From Rufibacter radiotolerans (lineage in GTDB: Bacteria > Bacteroidota > Bacteroidia > Cytophagales > Hymenobacteraceae), in the NCBI RefSeq assembly GCF_001078055.1, contig NZ_CP010777.1, positions 1,262,408 to 1,326,407 of the forward strand: 64,000 bases of DNA, in the 5' to 3' direction. The first letter of the stretch is position 1; each line of letters opens with the position of its first letter. A program made the translations under genes and the position numbers. Shown here piece by piece: positions 50,830 to 59,043 of this stretch. The notes under the pieces were generated by a model, which was given only the letters and a program-made list of their open reading frames with translations, ran no database searches and had not been told where the DNA came from.

Positions 50830-52242
50830 ATGGACGCACCGTTTAGAATTGAACATGATTTCCTGGGCGAAAAAGAGATCCCCAATACCGTGTACTATGG
50901 CGTGCAGACGCTGAGGGCACTAGAAAACTTCAATATCACGGGTATCACCAACGCCTCTGAACCACTCTTTATCCAGGCGTTTGCCTACGTGAAGAAAGCA
51001 GCGGCCATGGCCAACCGTGACCTGGGAGTGTTAGACCCTAAACTAGCGGAGGCCATCCTGTTCGCTTGCGATGAATTGATTGCCGGCAAGTACCATGACC
51101 AATTTGTGACAGATCTGATTCAGGGCGGGGCCGGAACATCGGTGAACATGAATGCCAATGAGGTGATCGCCAATATTGGGTTGGAATACCTGGGGCACCA
51201 GAAAGGCGAGTATGACATTCTGCACCCCAACAATCACGTGAACTTCTCGCAGTCCACCAATGACACCTACCCCACGGCGTTAATGCTGGCCATTCATTTG
51301 AAAATGGATGCCTACATCAAGGCCCTGGCAGACCTTCGGAAATCCTTTCTGCGCAAGTCAAAAAAGTTTGACCGGGTCCTGAAGATGGGGCGCACCCAGT
51401 TACAGGATGCCGTGCCCATGACGCTGGGCCAGGAGTTCCATGCCTTTGCCACTACCGTAAATGATGACGTGTTGCGCCTGCGTGAGGCCCAGCGCAAGCT
51501 CACCGAATGTAACATGGGCGCCACCGCTATTGGCACCAGCATCAACGCCCCTGCCGGCTACCCCGAGCTGTGTACCCGCTACTTAGCGGAAATCACCGGT
51601 TTCCCGATGGTGCTGGCCCCGGACCTGGTGGAGGCCACCTCAGACATGGGTACCTACCTGCATGTGTCTGCCATGTTGAAACGGAGCGCTATCAAAATCT
51701 CCAAGATCTGCAATGACCTGCGGTTGCTGTCCTCAGGCCCCAGAACCGGTTTGAATGAGATTAAACTTCCGGCCATGCAGCCAGGTTCTTCCATTATGCC
51801 CGGTAAGGTGAACCCGGTCATACCTGAGGTGGTGAACCAGACCGCATTTTACGTGATTGGCGCCGACGTGACTATTTCCATGGCCGCCGAGGCCGGGCAG
51901 TTGCAGTTGAATGTGATGGAGCCCGTGATTGCCTTCAGTCTGTTTACCTCCCTTAATTACATGACCCGCGCCATCAATACCCTGCGCGTTAAGTGCGTAG
52001 ACGGCATCACGGCCAATACAGAAATAAGCAAGGAAATGGTGATGCACAGCGTGGGTATTGTTACCGCATTAAACCCCATCTTAGGCTATGAAACCTGCGC
52101 CAGCATTGCCAAGGAGGCGCTGGCCACCGGTAAGTCTATTCACCAGATAGTGGTAGTGGAACGGAAGCTGCTGGACCATTTGAAATGGGATGAGATCTAT
52201 TCTTTTGAGAACATGATCCATCCGGTATTCATCAACAGCTAA
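50830..52242 (+). CDS. aspA: Aspartate ammonia-lyase
   Basis: 470 residues, aspartase/fumarase superfamily. It interconverts L-aspartate with fumarate and ammonia. The start FRIEHDFLGEKEIPNTVYYG is aspartase-like. Substrate-binding regions are QGGAGTSVNMNANEVIAN, HVNFSQSTNDTYPTA and GRTQLQDAVPMTLGQEF, and the catalytic SS loop is GSSIMPGKVNPVIPEVVNQ. Fumarases share this signature, but the N-terminus favours aspartase. No signal peptide. It is monocistronic with palindrome copy 17 just after the stop. Confidence 0.92.
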   Translation: MDAPFRIEHDFLGEKEIPNTVYYGVQTLRALENFNITGITNASEPLFIQAFAYVKKAAAMANRDLGVLDPKLAEAILFACDELIAGKYHDQFVTDLIQGGAGTSVNMNANEVIANIGLEYLGHQKGEYDILHPNNHVNFSQSTNDTYPTALMLAIHLKMDAYIKALADLRKSFLRKSKKFDRVLKMGRTQLQDAVPMTLGQEFHAFATTVNDDVLRLREAQRKLTECNMGATAIGTSINAPAGYPELCTRYLAEITGFPMVLAPDLVEATSDMGTYLHVSAMLKRSAIKISKICNDLRLLSSGPRTGLNEIKLPAMQPGSSIMPGKVNPVIPEVVNQTAFYVIGADVTISMAAEAGQLQLNVMEPVIAFSLFTSLNYMTRAINTLRVKCVDGITANTEISKEMVMHSVGIVTALNPILGYETCASIAKEALATGKSIHQIVVVERKLLDHLKWDEIYSFENMIHPVFINS

Positions 52243-52253
52243 AGGCAGGTTTC

Positions 52254-52291
52254 CGTTCTGGGCCTTTTTTGGCCAAAACGGCTCAGAAACG
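52254..52291. repeat. Intergenic palindrome, copy 17 (degenerate)
   Basis: CGTTCTGGGCC ... GGCTCAGAAACG with TTTTTTGGCCAAAA in the centre, immediately downstream of aspA. Confidence 0.6.
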
Positions 52292-52481
52292 CCCAGGCCC
52301 TGAAGCAGGTAGGAATAAGCCGGTTGCCCCGGAAAATCTATCGGATATATAGTTTTTCTGCTGGGGAGAAGGACTACGGCGTGCAGATCGGTTGCAGGCA
52401 ATTCTCTGCTAAGCCGGAAACTAAAAGGGGGCTTTTGGGTTTATGAGAGAGCACCCTCACACAGGTTTCTACCGGAAGTAA

Positions 52482-52736
52482 ATGTCAGTACTGGAACATT
52501 CCCTCTTTGAAAAGTTACCCCCCTGGAACCAGGCCGAGATTCTGGCGCAAAAGGGCCGGGAGCTTGCGCAGCGCCAGCACCTGGACTGGACCGTTACGCT
52601 TTTTTCCTTAAATAACCACCTTGTGGAAGTGTGGGCCAGGAGAGGTCTGGAGATCATCAGTTCTTTTAAGGTTTCCGCCCACCCGGTAGCCATCTATGAA
52701 CCCTATCTTCCGGCTATAGAGGTGCCAGAAGCCTGA
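52482..52736 (+). CDS. Small protein of unknown function
   Basis: 84 residues, not recognised. It has a helical N-terminus (MSVLEHSLFEKLPPWNQAEI, LAQKGRELAQRQH) and a beta-like C-terminal half (WTVTLFSLNNHLVEVWARR). No signal peptide. Its 3' end overlaps the convergent gene at 52703-53176 by 34 bases, which is uncommon but possible. Base composition fits the neighbours. Medium confidence that it is real. Confidence 0.6.
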   Translation: MSVLEHSLFEKLPPWNQAEILAQKGRELAQRQHLDWTVTLFSLNNHLVEVWARRGLEIISSFKVSAHPVAIYEPYLPAIEVPEA

Positions 52737-53176
52737 GCAAGGCGCCTATGCTGACGGCTTTGCTCGGTTATCCATTCCTGGGCATCTTCCTGGCTTAAGA
52801 AAATGCTGGTTTCCAGCCTGTCACGTAGACCCGGGGTCTCTTTCATGATATCACTGATGCGGTAAATATCCATGGTGTCATAGCTGGCAGGACTTACCAC
52901 ATAGGCAATCGTAAAAGTGTCTTCCCTGGCCAATAGCGGATAAAACTGTTGGGCCAGAAAATTTTGGGAGGAAATATCCAGGTAAAGGATTTTACGGCTG
53001 TCTGAAATCAGAAACCGTATCTGTTTGCCGTCCATTAATTTCGGCAACTCCCTTAAAATAGATTTGAACTCATTGCTGTCTGGGTGTTTAAGCCAAACAA
53101 CACTGAGGTACTGGTTCGCCCCTGATACTTCAATAATGACAATGTCATTCTGCAAGAGCGTGGTAAGCTGAAACAT
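52703..53176 (-). CDS. SpoIIAA-like / STAS-related protein
   Basis: 157 residues, no signal peptide. The pattern resembles the small Bacteroidota SpoIIAA-like proteins: an N-terminal strand pair (NDIVIIEVSGANQYLSVVWL), a helix with FKSILRELPKLM, RFLISDSRKILYLDIS, and FTIAYVVSPASYDTMDIYRI, then a helix ending EDAQEWITEQ. The product at 61604-62014 has the same plan (compare RWIGDNTKAKAIRPADQEW and KLAVIVSKDIFNKMAVENM), so the two are probably distant paralogues. Role unknown; anti-sigma/anti-anti-sigma partnership is possible. 3' end overlaps the convergent 84-residue gene. Confidence 0.72.
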   Translation of the reverse strand: MFQLTTLLQNDIVIIEVSGANQYLSVVWLKHPDSNEFKSILRELPKLMDGKQIRFLISDSRKILYLDISSQNFLAQQFYPLLAREDTFTIAYVVSPASYDTMDIYRISDIMKETPGLRDRLETSIFLSQEDAQEWITEQSRQHRRLAQASGTSIAGR

Positions 53177-53395
53177 AAAAATTTAAAGAGCTGCGGCTAG
53201 GCAGGTGAATGTAAATTTAACCAATATTTTACTTTTCTATAGAGGTAAATAGTTGAGTATGTGCAAAGGTCGCGTGGTTTGGTGGTTAAAAAAAATTTAG
53301 AGGCAACTATCTTGTATTTAGCTCTTTAATTGGGTTTAACCAAGATGTAGCTGTGATGGGCTAGTTTGCAGTGCTACACTTTTCTTAAAAAAATT

Positions 53396-53426
53396 AGGCG
53401 GGCTCCTATACAAAAGGAGCCCGCCT
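53396..53426 (-). terminator. Intrinsic terminator of the ApbE-DUF4266-DUF3570 operon
   Basis: AGGCGGGCTCCT / AGGAGCCCGCCT, a perfect 12-bp stem with a 7-base loop; on the minus strand it is followed by AATTTTTTT. It lies 23 bases after the operon's last stop. Confidence 0.9.
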
Positions 53427-53449
53427 CATTTAAGCTGCTTGTAAAGATG

Positions 53450-54667
53450 TTACTTGATAGTAGCCGCCAGGGTAATGGCATCTGACACCAGACCGGTGCT
53501 GCGGTCATAGTGGCCATAGCGCAGTTCCAGGGTGTTCAGTTTACTTATGTGAAATATGCCGTTAGCGGAATTGAACCTGACGTTCACCCCAAACAGATTG
53601 CTGGAAAAATCAGAAAGGTCATAGTCACTGGTGTAGAACTCATTCTGGGCCGTGTGCTCGCGGTAAGGCGCAAAATAATCGGCGGCGGTTTGGGTATAGT
53701 ACCGGTAAAAGGGACTGATGGACAGGAACGGCGTGAGCTTGTAGGGTACCTCCAGTTCTGCGGTATGGGCAGAGATTCCCCAGTCATCAATGTAAAACCG
53801 GTAAAAGGACCTGAGCAAGATGCGGTCAGTGGCGAAGAAGTTGAACCTGGCCCCAATCGGGATTTTGGTTCTGCTGTCTGGCAGCTTCTCCACGTGCACC
53901 GAGTTATCCTGGAAATACACCCTTTGGTAAGGCGTAGCCAACTGGCCCGTTTGGTGCGCCAGATCCAGGATGAACGACGCCTGCATGCGCTGGTTAATAA
54001 CCTGCGAGAAGGTGAAGGTGCCGTTATAGGAGTTGCGTGGGTTAGTACCGCCGGCATCTGGGTTGGAAATGGGCCCACTTGGGGTTTCCAGGGTACGCAG
54101 TTCAATGGGGTAAATCATGCTCCAGTTATCCAGAAAGGCGCTCAGGGCTAGCCCAAACTCCTGGTTTCTGTCCTGGGAGAATTTGGTGAAATTGAAGTTT
54201 ACACCTTTAGAGAAGTAATCATACTCCGTTGACACCGAAACCCCGGCCCCCACGGCATAGTTTTTGGCATCATCCTGCATGGTCCAGTTAAGGGACGGAT
54301 AAATGCGGTTGTCTGCCGCCGAGGCGGAAGAAATAGTGGTGGGGTCAATTAAGTCTGACGAGGCCGAGGAATAGTGGTCAAACCCAAGTTCAAACCGGAA
54401 GGAGTGCAGCCGGTTACGAAAATCGCCTTTGGTCATGGTAATGTCAAAGGTGGTGGCCACGTCGGTGAGTTCCTCGGTGCCAATGCCGCCGGTCACCGCA
54501 GAATTGTTTCCGTCCTGAGTATAGTAACTGGTGACAAAGTTTATTTCCTGGGTCTTAAGTTTCCTGCTCCTGAAGGCAGCACTGTCGGGCGGGGGAGGGG
54601 TGGTCTGCGCAAAGGAGCTGAGGATGGAAAGGAAAAAGAGAGAGGCGTGCAGGTAGATTTTTCTCAT
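53450..54667 (-). CDS. DUF3570 outer-membrane beta-barrel protein
   Basis: 405 residues. Signal peptide MRKIYLHASLFFLSILSSFA, then a proline-rich linker (TTPPPPDSAAF), KTQEINFVTSYYTQDGNNSA and repeated amphipathic strands (FRFELGFDHYSS, YPSLNWTMQDD, GAGVSVSTEYDYFSKGVNF, TFTFSQVINQRMQASFILDL, FYRFYIDDWGI, YYTQTAADYFAPYREH). This pattern, including the early VTGG...STEYDY region, fits the DUF3570 family, predicted outer-membrane barrels linked genetically to DUF4266 and ApbE. It is the last gene of the operon and begins 11 bases after DUF4266. Its function is unknown; an outer-membrane partner of a flavinylated or redox lipoprotein is a reasonable guess. Confidence 0.88.
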   Translation of the reverse strand: MRKIYLHASLFFLSILSSFAQTTPPPPDSAAFRSRKLKTQEINFVTSYYTQDGNNSAVTGGIGTEELTDVATTFDITMTKGDFRNRLHSFRFELGFDHYSSASSDLIDPTTISSASAADNRIYPSLNWTMQDDAKNYAVGAGVSVSTEYDYFSKGVNFNFTKFSQDRNQEFGLALSAFLDNWSMIYPIELRTLETPSGPISNPDAGGTNPRNSYNGTFTFSQVINQRMQASFILDLAHQTGQLATPYQRVYFQDNSVHVEKLPDSRTKIPIGARFNFFATDRILLRSFYRFYIDDWGISAHTAELEVPYKLTPFLSISPFYRYYTQTAADYFAPYREHTAQNEFYTSDYDLSDFSSNLFGVNVRFNSANGIFHISKLNTLELRYGHYDRSTGLVSDAITLAATIK

Positions 54668-54678
54668 AGTCTGATTGT

Positions 54679-54903
54679 TTAGTTGCAGCCGCAGCCGCCC
54701 CCGATCTTGCCGCCGTTAGCCCCTGAAGCACCTTCGCGGTACAGCAGGAAGTTCATTTCCGTTTTTTGCACCTTCCGGGCTGCCAGGCCCATCTCAGCGT
54801 CATTGAGGTACATTTTGTTATACTCCTTCACTGACTGGCACGAAAAAAGGCTCCCTACCGCTAAAAGCAGGAGCCCTGAAATTGCCCTTTTTCTGAGAAT
54901 CAT
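54679..54903 (-). CDS. DUF4266 small lipoprotein, Cys/Gly-rich tail
   Basis: 74 residues. Lipobox LFSC gives lipidated Cys22. The mature part has EYNKMYLNDAEMGLAARKVQ and the C-terminal REGASGANGGKIGGGCGCN, the Gly/Cys tail typical of DUF4266. The tail contains Ser60-Gly61-Ala62, which resembles the S/T-G-A core of the ApbE FMN-attachment motif. Its start overlaps the apbE stop (ATGA), so synthesis of the two is coupled. In related clusters DUF4266 goes with DUF3570 and ApbE, as here. Flavinylation of Ser60 is a hypothesis; the final Cys pair could instead be a redox or metal site for the thioredoxin partner. Confidence 0.88.
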   Translation of the reverse strand: MILRKRAISGLLLLAVGSLFSCQSVKEYNKMYLNDAEMGLAARKVQKTEMNFLLYREGASGANGGKIGGGCGCN

Positions 54904-55859
54904 TTGTTTAAACGTATGTTGTTAGAATAATGTACACGGTTATGATCATCTACCAAAATGCAGGCTATGCCTCTCATCTGGTTAATGAGAGAAAGACCCA
55001 CTTTCACACCCATGACCATGACGGGGGTGGCCATGGCATCGGCTAGTTCTGCATTTGGGCAAATAATAGTCACACTCTTTATTCCTGTAACGGGCAATCC
55101 GGTTTTTGGATTAATGGTGTGGCTATATTTTTTGCCATCAATGACCACATACTTCTCATAGTTGCCTGAGGTGGCCACGGCCATATCTGAGATGTTTAAT
55201 TGGGAGAAGGGGGTTTGCTTGGCATTGGGGTCGGCGATGCCGATGGTCCAGGGTTGGCCGTTGGGTTGGGTACCCCAGGCGCTTAAGTCGCCGGCGGCAT
55301 TCACTATCCCACTCCTGACCCCTAACTGCTGCAAAATTCCTTTGGCCCGCTCTGCGGCATAGCCTTTGCCAATGCCGCCAAAACCTATGCGCATGCCTTG
55401 GTGTTTCAGATACACGCTTTTCTCTTTAGGGTCTAGCAGCACGTTCTTGTAATTGACCAACCGTACCGAGGCTTTCGCTACTTCAACAGAAGGCAAAGCT
55501 GTCATGTGCGGGTCAAAATTCCAAAGGCTTTTGTCTACGCCACCGTAGGTGATGTCAAACGCACCTTGGGTAAGATCTGAGATGCGGAGCGACCTGGCGA
55601 TAAGGTCATAGACTTCGGGGGAGGGGACGACCGGGGCAATGCCGGCCTGGGCGTTGATGTGATTGGTCTCGCTGGTGTCTGCGAAGGTGGTGAGGAGGGC
55701 CTCAATGCGTTGTATCTCGGCAATGGCAGCGTCCAGAGCCGTGTTGGCTTCGGCCTCAGAGGCGCATTGCACGGTCAATTCAAAACGATTGCCCATCAGT
55801 TTCTGAACCCGCCTGTATAAGCGGTTGGTCAGCTCCTGATGGGCAATGTCTGGTGTCAC
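54900..55859 (-). CDS. apbE: FAD:protein FMN transferase (ApbE)
   Basis: 319 residues starting at a GTG (55857-55859); a stop codon lies 12 bases upstream in frame, so no longer form is possible. ApbE transfers FMN from FAD to a Ser/Thr of target proteins. Landmarks are LTTFADTSETNHINAQAG, GAFDITYGGVDKSLWNF, GGIGKGYAAERAKGIL, VNAAGDLSAWG and the metal/FAD-site YSHTINPKTGLPVTGI. Unlike most ApbE proteins it has no signal peptide or lipobox (start MTPDIAHQELTNRLYRR), suggesting cytoplasmic action or a mis-assigned start. It is second in the operon, four bases after the thioredoxin gene, and overlaps DUF4266. Confidence 0.93.
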   Translation of the reverse strand: MTPDIAHQELTNRLYRRVQKLMGNRFELTVQCASEAEANTALDAAIAEIQRIEALLTTFADTSETNHINAQAGIAPVVPSPEVYDLIARSLRISDLTQGAFDITYGGVDKSLWNFDPHMTALPSVEVAKASVRLVNYKNVLLDPKEKSVYLKHQGMRIGFGGIGKGYAAERAKGILQQLGVRSGIVNAAGDLSAWGTQPNGQPWTIGIADPNAKQTPFSQLNISDMAVATSGNYEKYVVIDGKKYSHTINPKTGLPVTGIKSVTIICPNAELADAMATPVMVMGVKVGLSLINQMRGIACILVDDHNRVHYSNNIRLNK

Positions 55860-55863
55860 GTAT

Positions 55864-56292
55864 TTATTTCACGGTTTGTAACTGGGCGATAAAGCTTTGT
55901 GCTTCTTTGGCCGGCATGCCTTCCCAGCGCTTCACTACTTTCCCGTTTTCGTCTAACAGTACGGTTAAAGGGAAAATACCGGTTTTGTTGTACTGGTCAG
56001 CAAGTTTCTCGTTCAGGCTTTTCTGCTTAGGGTCAAGCTGGTGTTTTTTCTGACGCGGGAAATCTGCGTTCACCATCACCAGGTTTTGGGTAGCATAGGT
56101 CTGGAACGCAGGATTTTCAAAGATTTCCTTTTCCATTTTAATGCAGGGTCCGCACCAGTCTGAGCCTGAGAAGTTCACCAGAATATATTTGTGATTTTCC
56201 TTAGACATCTTCTTGGCTTGCTCAATGTCTTTCACCCATGCCGGTGGTCCAAATGTAAACAAACTGCTGAAGATTAAAACAAGTAAGTTCAT
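55864..56292 (-). CDS. Thioredoxin-family protein (exported)
   Basis: 142 residues. An N-terminal hydrophobic segment (MNLLVLIFSSLFTFG) suggests export to the periplasm. The thioredoxin fold follows with VNFSGSDWCGPCIKMEKEIF, so the redox-active WCGPC motif is intact, and a cis-Pro in IFPLTVLLDENGKVV. It is the first gene of the thioredoxin-ApbE-DUF4266-DUF3570 operon (gap to apbE of four bases). It may keep the cysteines of DUF4266 reduced or transfer electrons within the system; inference. Confidence 0.9.
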   Translation of the reverse strand: MNLLVLIFSSLFTFGPPAWVKDIEQAKKMSKENHKYILVNFSGSDWCGPCIKMEKEIFENPAFQTYATQNLVMVNADFPRQKKHQLDPKQKSLNEKLADQYNKTGIFPLTVLLDENGKVVKRWEGMPAKEAQSFIAQLQTVK

Positions 56293-56720
56293 AGTTTTAT
56301 ATTTAGATTAAGGTAAGAAAAAATTCTAATCCGATTAAGCTTTCGGTAGCCTGTTGCTATTTTACAGACAATTTTGCTAATCGTCTGGTTCCAATTTTGT
56401 ATTTCTGTTAATGACAAAACCGTGCCAGAAAGTGGTAAAACTCTTTGATATAGAAATATATCTGTCTGAAAATAAATGCGTTTGGTGCCTGGAAGAAACA
56501 AACTGATTATATGTGTCCAAACGCTGTCCGTTGAGAAATTTGAAATTGGACCAATTCTAGATTAAGTTTTTTGCTGATAGAACTACCAAGAGTTTACCCT
56601 TAGTTAGCTAGAAGGAAATTGGGCACGCCAGAGGATAGGGAGGGGCTAAGTGTAACATCCACCTCGTTTTATGGGGGCGCCAATTAGTGAATGCAATCCG
56701 TATATAATTCGTCCTTAACT

Positions 56721-56756
56721 GTTTTGGGCCTGTTTTTGGGAAAACACGCCTGAAAC
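56721..56756. repeat. Intergenic palindrome, copy 18
   Basis: GTTTTGGGCCTGTTTT ... AAAACACGCCTGAAAC. Confidence 0.7.
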
Positions 56757-56790
56757 GGAAAAGAGTATATCTGTCATCAGGAGAGCAAAA

Positions 56791-56821
56791 AAAGAGGGAA
56801 CCTGAATCAGGCTCCCTCTTT
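56791..56821 (-). terminator. Intrinsic terminator of the DUF4290-murA operon
   Basis: AAAGAGGGAACCTGA / TCAGGCTCCCTCTTT with one wobble pair; a T run follows on the minus strand. Confidence 0.85.
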
Positions 56822-56859
56822 CTGTTATATGCACGTGATTGGCTTTCGCCAACGATAAT

Positions 56860-58164
56860 CTAAATGCGGGTGATCTGCGCGCCCAGGGCGTTCAGGCGAC
56901 CATCAATGTTCTGGTACCCACGGTCTATCTGCTCAATGTTATGAATGACGCTGCGGCCTTCTGCAGAAAGCGCGGCAATCAGCAACGCAACACCTGCCCT
57001 AATGTCAGGCGAGGTCATGGAGATACCGCGTAGCGGCACCTGCTTGTTCTGGCCAATTACGGTGGCGCGGTGCGGGTCACACAGGATGATCTGGGCTCCC
57101 ATGTCAATGAGTTTGTCCACGAAGAACAGACGGCTCTCAAACATCTTCTGGTGGATAAGCACCGTTCCTTTGGCCTGCGTAGCCACCACTAGGGCAATGC
57201 TCAGCAAGTCTGGCGTGAAGCCAGGCCAGGTGTGGTCAGAAACGGTTAAGATACTGCCGTCAATGTAGGTGTCAATCTCATAGCTGTCCTGCGCCGGGAT
57301 AAAGATATCATCGCCATGGAATTCCATGTTGATACCCAACCTCCGGAACGTGTCTGGGATCAAACCTAACTCCCTGATCTGCGCATTTTTGATAGTGATC
57401 TCAGAACCCGTCATACCGGCCAGGCCGATGAAAGACCCAATCTCAATCATGTCTGGCAGCATGCGGTGCTCGGTGCCGCCTAATTGCTCTACTCCCTCAA
57501 TGATGAGAAGGTTAGACCCTATGCCGCTGATTTTGGCGCCCATCCGGTTCAGCATTTTGCAAAGCTGCTGCAGGTACGGCTCACAGGCGGCATTGTAGAT
57601 GGTGGTAATGCCTTCGGCGAAGACGGCGGCCATCACAATATTGGCCGTTCCCGTCACTGAAGCCTCGTCCAGCAACATGTAGGTACCTTTCAGGTGTTTG
57701 CCTTCCAGGTGGTAGAAGCTATCATTGGCATCATAGGTGAACTTGGCACCCAGTTTCTCAAAAGCCAGGAAGTGGGTATCCAGGCGTCTGCGGCCAATCT
57801 TGTCCCCGCCGGGTTTAGGCAGTTTAGCTACCCCAAAGCGGGCAAGCATAGGTCCCAGGATCATCACAGACCCTCTGATGGCGCGGGCCTGCTCAATGAA
57901 CTTCTCTGAGGTGAGGTAATCTAAGTTGACATTCTCCGCCTTGAAAACATAGGTGTCTGGAGCAGTCTGCTCCACGTCAACGCCCATGTCCCGCAACAGC
58001 TCTATCAGCTTGTTTACGTCCCTGATGTTGGGGATATTGGAAATAACTACCGGCTCCGATGTGAGGAGTACCGCACAAAGAATTTGTAATGCCTCGTTCT
58101 TCGCCCCCTGGGGGGTAATCTCGCCGTGTAAAGTACGGCCGCCTATTACTTCAAAAGACGCCAT
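56860..58164 (-). CDS. murA: UDP-N-acetylglucosamine 1-carboxyvinyltransferase with Asp in the catalytic-Cys position
   Basis: 434 residues. It performs the first committed step of peptidoglycan synthesis, adding enolpyruvate from PEP to UDP-GlcNAc. The N-terminal GEITPQGAKNEALQILCAVL carries the PEP-binding Lys22. In the active-site loop the usual PGGC reads LPKPGGDKIGRRRLDTH: Asp121 (codon 57802-57804, GAC) replaces the Cys115 of E. coli that fosfomycin alkylates. Cys-to-Asp MurA enzymes are known to be active and insensitive to fosfomycin. Other family segments are present (ASVTGTANIVMAAVFAEG, PDMIEIGSFIGLAGMT, TDLLSIALVVATQAKG-like region). It starts 6 bases after DUF4290. Confidence 0.96.
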   Translation of the reverse strand: MASFEVIGGRTLHGEITPQGAKNEALQILCAVLLTSEPVVISNIPNIRDVNKLIELLRDMGVDVEQTAPDTYVFKAENVNLDYLTSEKFIEQARAIRGSVMILGPMLARFGVAKLPKPGGDKIGRRRLDTHFLAFEKLGAKFTYDANDSFYHLEGKHLKGTYMLLDEASVTGTANIVMAAVFAEGITTIYNAACEPYLQQLCKMLNRMGAKISGIGSNLLIIEGVEQLGGTEHRMLPDMIEIGSFIGLAGMTGSEITIKNAQIRELGLIPDTFRRLGINMEFHGDDIFIPAQDSYEIDTYIDGSILTVSDHTWPGFTPDLLSIALVVATQAKGTVLIHQKMFESRLFFVDKLIDMGAQIILCDPHRATVIGQNKQVPLRGISMTSPDIRAGVALLIAALSAEGRSVIHNIEQIDRGYQNIDGRLNALGAQITRI

Positions 58165-58170
58165 GCGTTC

Positions 58171-58848
58171 TTATTTATTCTTACTTCGGTTCTGGTTCTG
58201 ATTCTTGTTGCTCTTGTACTTCTGCTCCCGCTGGTCTCTTGGTTCTCTTTGGTCGCGTTGGTACGTATTGCCGGGCCCTTGCGGGGTTTTGATATTGCTT
58301 TCAAACAGGCCGCCTTTTTCCACCAGGGCCAGATCTAAATCCAGTTCTCCTTTGGAAAGGTCGCGCAGGTTCTCCATGATTACCTGGTCAGACACGCTGT
58401 CTTTGTTGTAGGTGCGGTACAGCACTTTCATGAGCTTGCCCACCGAGATGATGGCGGCCTCGCGCTCCTGCGGATCATTGATCTGCTTGGCTTTCTCAAT
58501 TAGGCGCTCCAGGTTAGAGCCGTAGTGCTTGTACTTGGGCGTCTGGGTAGGGTACTCCACGCGCTGTGGTTTCTCATTGAGGTATTCCATCGCGCTGAGG
58601 GTATAGGGCGCGTCTACGTCCAGTTTACCGTCAGACATCACGTACAAGTGGTTCCAGAGGGTTTGCTGAGCATCCTGGATATCTTTCACATTGGGGTTCA
58701 ATCTCCCCATCAGGTTCACCAGCAGCTGGGCCAATTGGGTACGTTTCGTGCGGTCTTCCACCGTAAGAATGTACTGGACAATGTTTTGCACGTTGCGGCC
58801 GTACTCCCGAAGCAAAAGCTCTTGTTTAAAAGTGGAACTGGCTACCAT
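58171..58848 (-). CDS. DUF4290 protein
   Basis: 225 residues, a Bacteroidota family of unknown function commonly found next to murA, as here (6-base gap). It is soluble and mostly helical (LLREYGRNVQNIVQYILTVE, RTQLAQLLVNLMGRLNP, NLERLIEKAKQINDPQEREA, VGKLMKVLYRTYNKDS). The tail is disordered and Gln/Arg/Asn-rich (QRDQREPRDQREQKYKSNKN). No signal peptide. The fixed pairing with murA suggests a link to cell-envelope synthesis, unproven. Confidence 0.88.
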   Translation of the reverse strand: MVASSTFKQELLLREYGRNVQNIVQYILTVEDRTKRTQLAQLLVNLMGRLNPNVKDIQDAQQTLWNHLYVMSDGKLDVDAPYTLSAMEYLNEKPQRVEYPTQTPKYKHYGSNLERLIEKAKQINDPQEREAAIISVGKLMKVLYRTYNKDSVSDQVIMENLRDLSKGELDLDLALVEKGGLFESNIKTPQGPGNTYQRDQREPRDQREQKYKSNKNQNQNRSKNK

Positions 58849-58890
58849 ATAGTTAGGTGTTATGCAAGGTCAAAATTAGGAAAAATTTGG

Positions 58891-59043
58891 GCGTATCACG
58901 TATCATGTACCAAGTATCAGGATAAAAGATTTTCCGTTTTGGGCCTGTTTTCTGAAAAACAGGCCCAAAACGGAAAGCTGGTTTGGGTAAAAATACCAGA
59001 TTAGAGTCTTGCTACCAGATACGCGTCACTTGATACGTATCAG
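58891..59043. repeat. GTATCA/TGATAC repeat cluster flanking a palindrome
   Basis: GCGTATCACGTATCATG and CCAAGTATCAGG (58891-58921), and on the other side GATACGCGTCACTTG and TGATACGTATCAGG (to 59043), bracket palindrome copy 19. The last unit contains the pcrA stop codon. Confidence 0.55.
58931..58976. repeat. Intergenic palindrome, copy 19
   Basis: TTTCCG / CGGAAA outer arms around the perfect core GTTTTGGGCCTGTTTT / AAAACAGGCCCAAAAC, loop CTGA. Confidence 0.85.

Larger units (their letters stand above)
56293..56859. other. Intergenic stretch
   Basis: 567 bases with no gene. The half near 56293 is A/T-rich and upstream of the thioredoxin operon. It contains palindrome copy 18 and the murA terminator. 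Confidence 0.55.
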
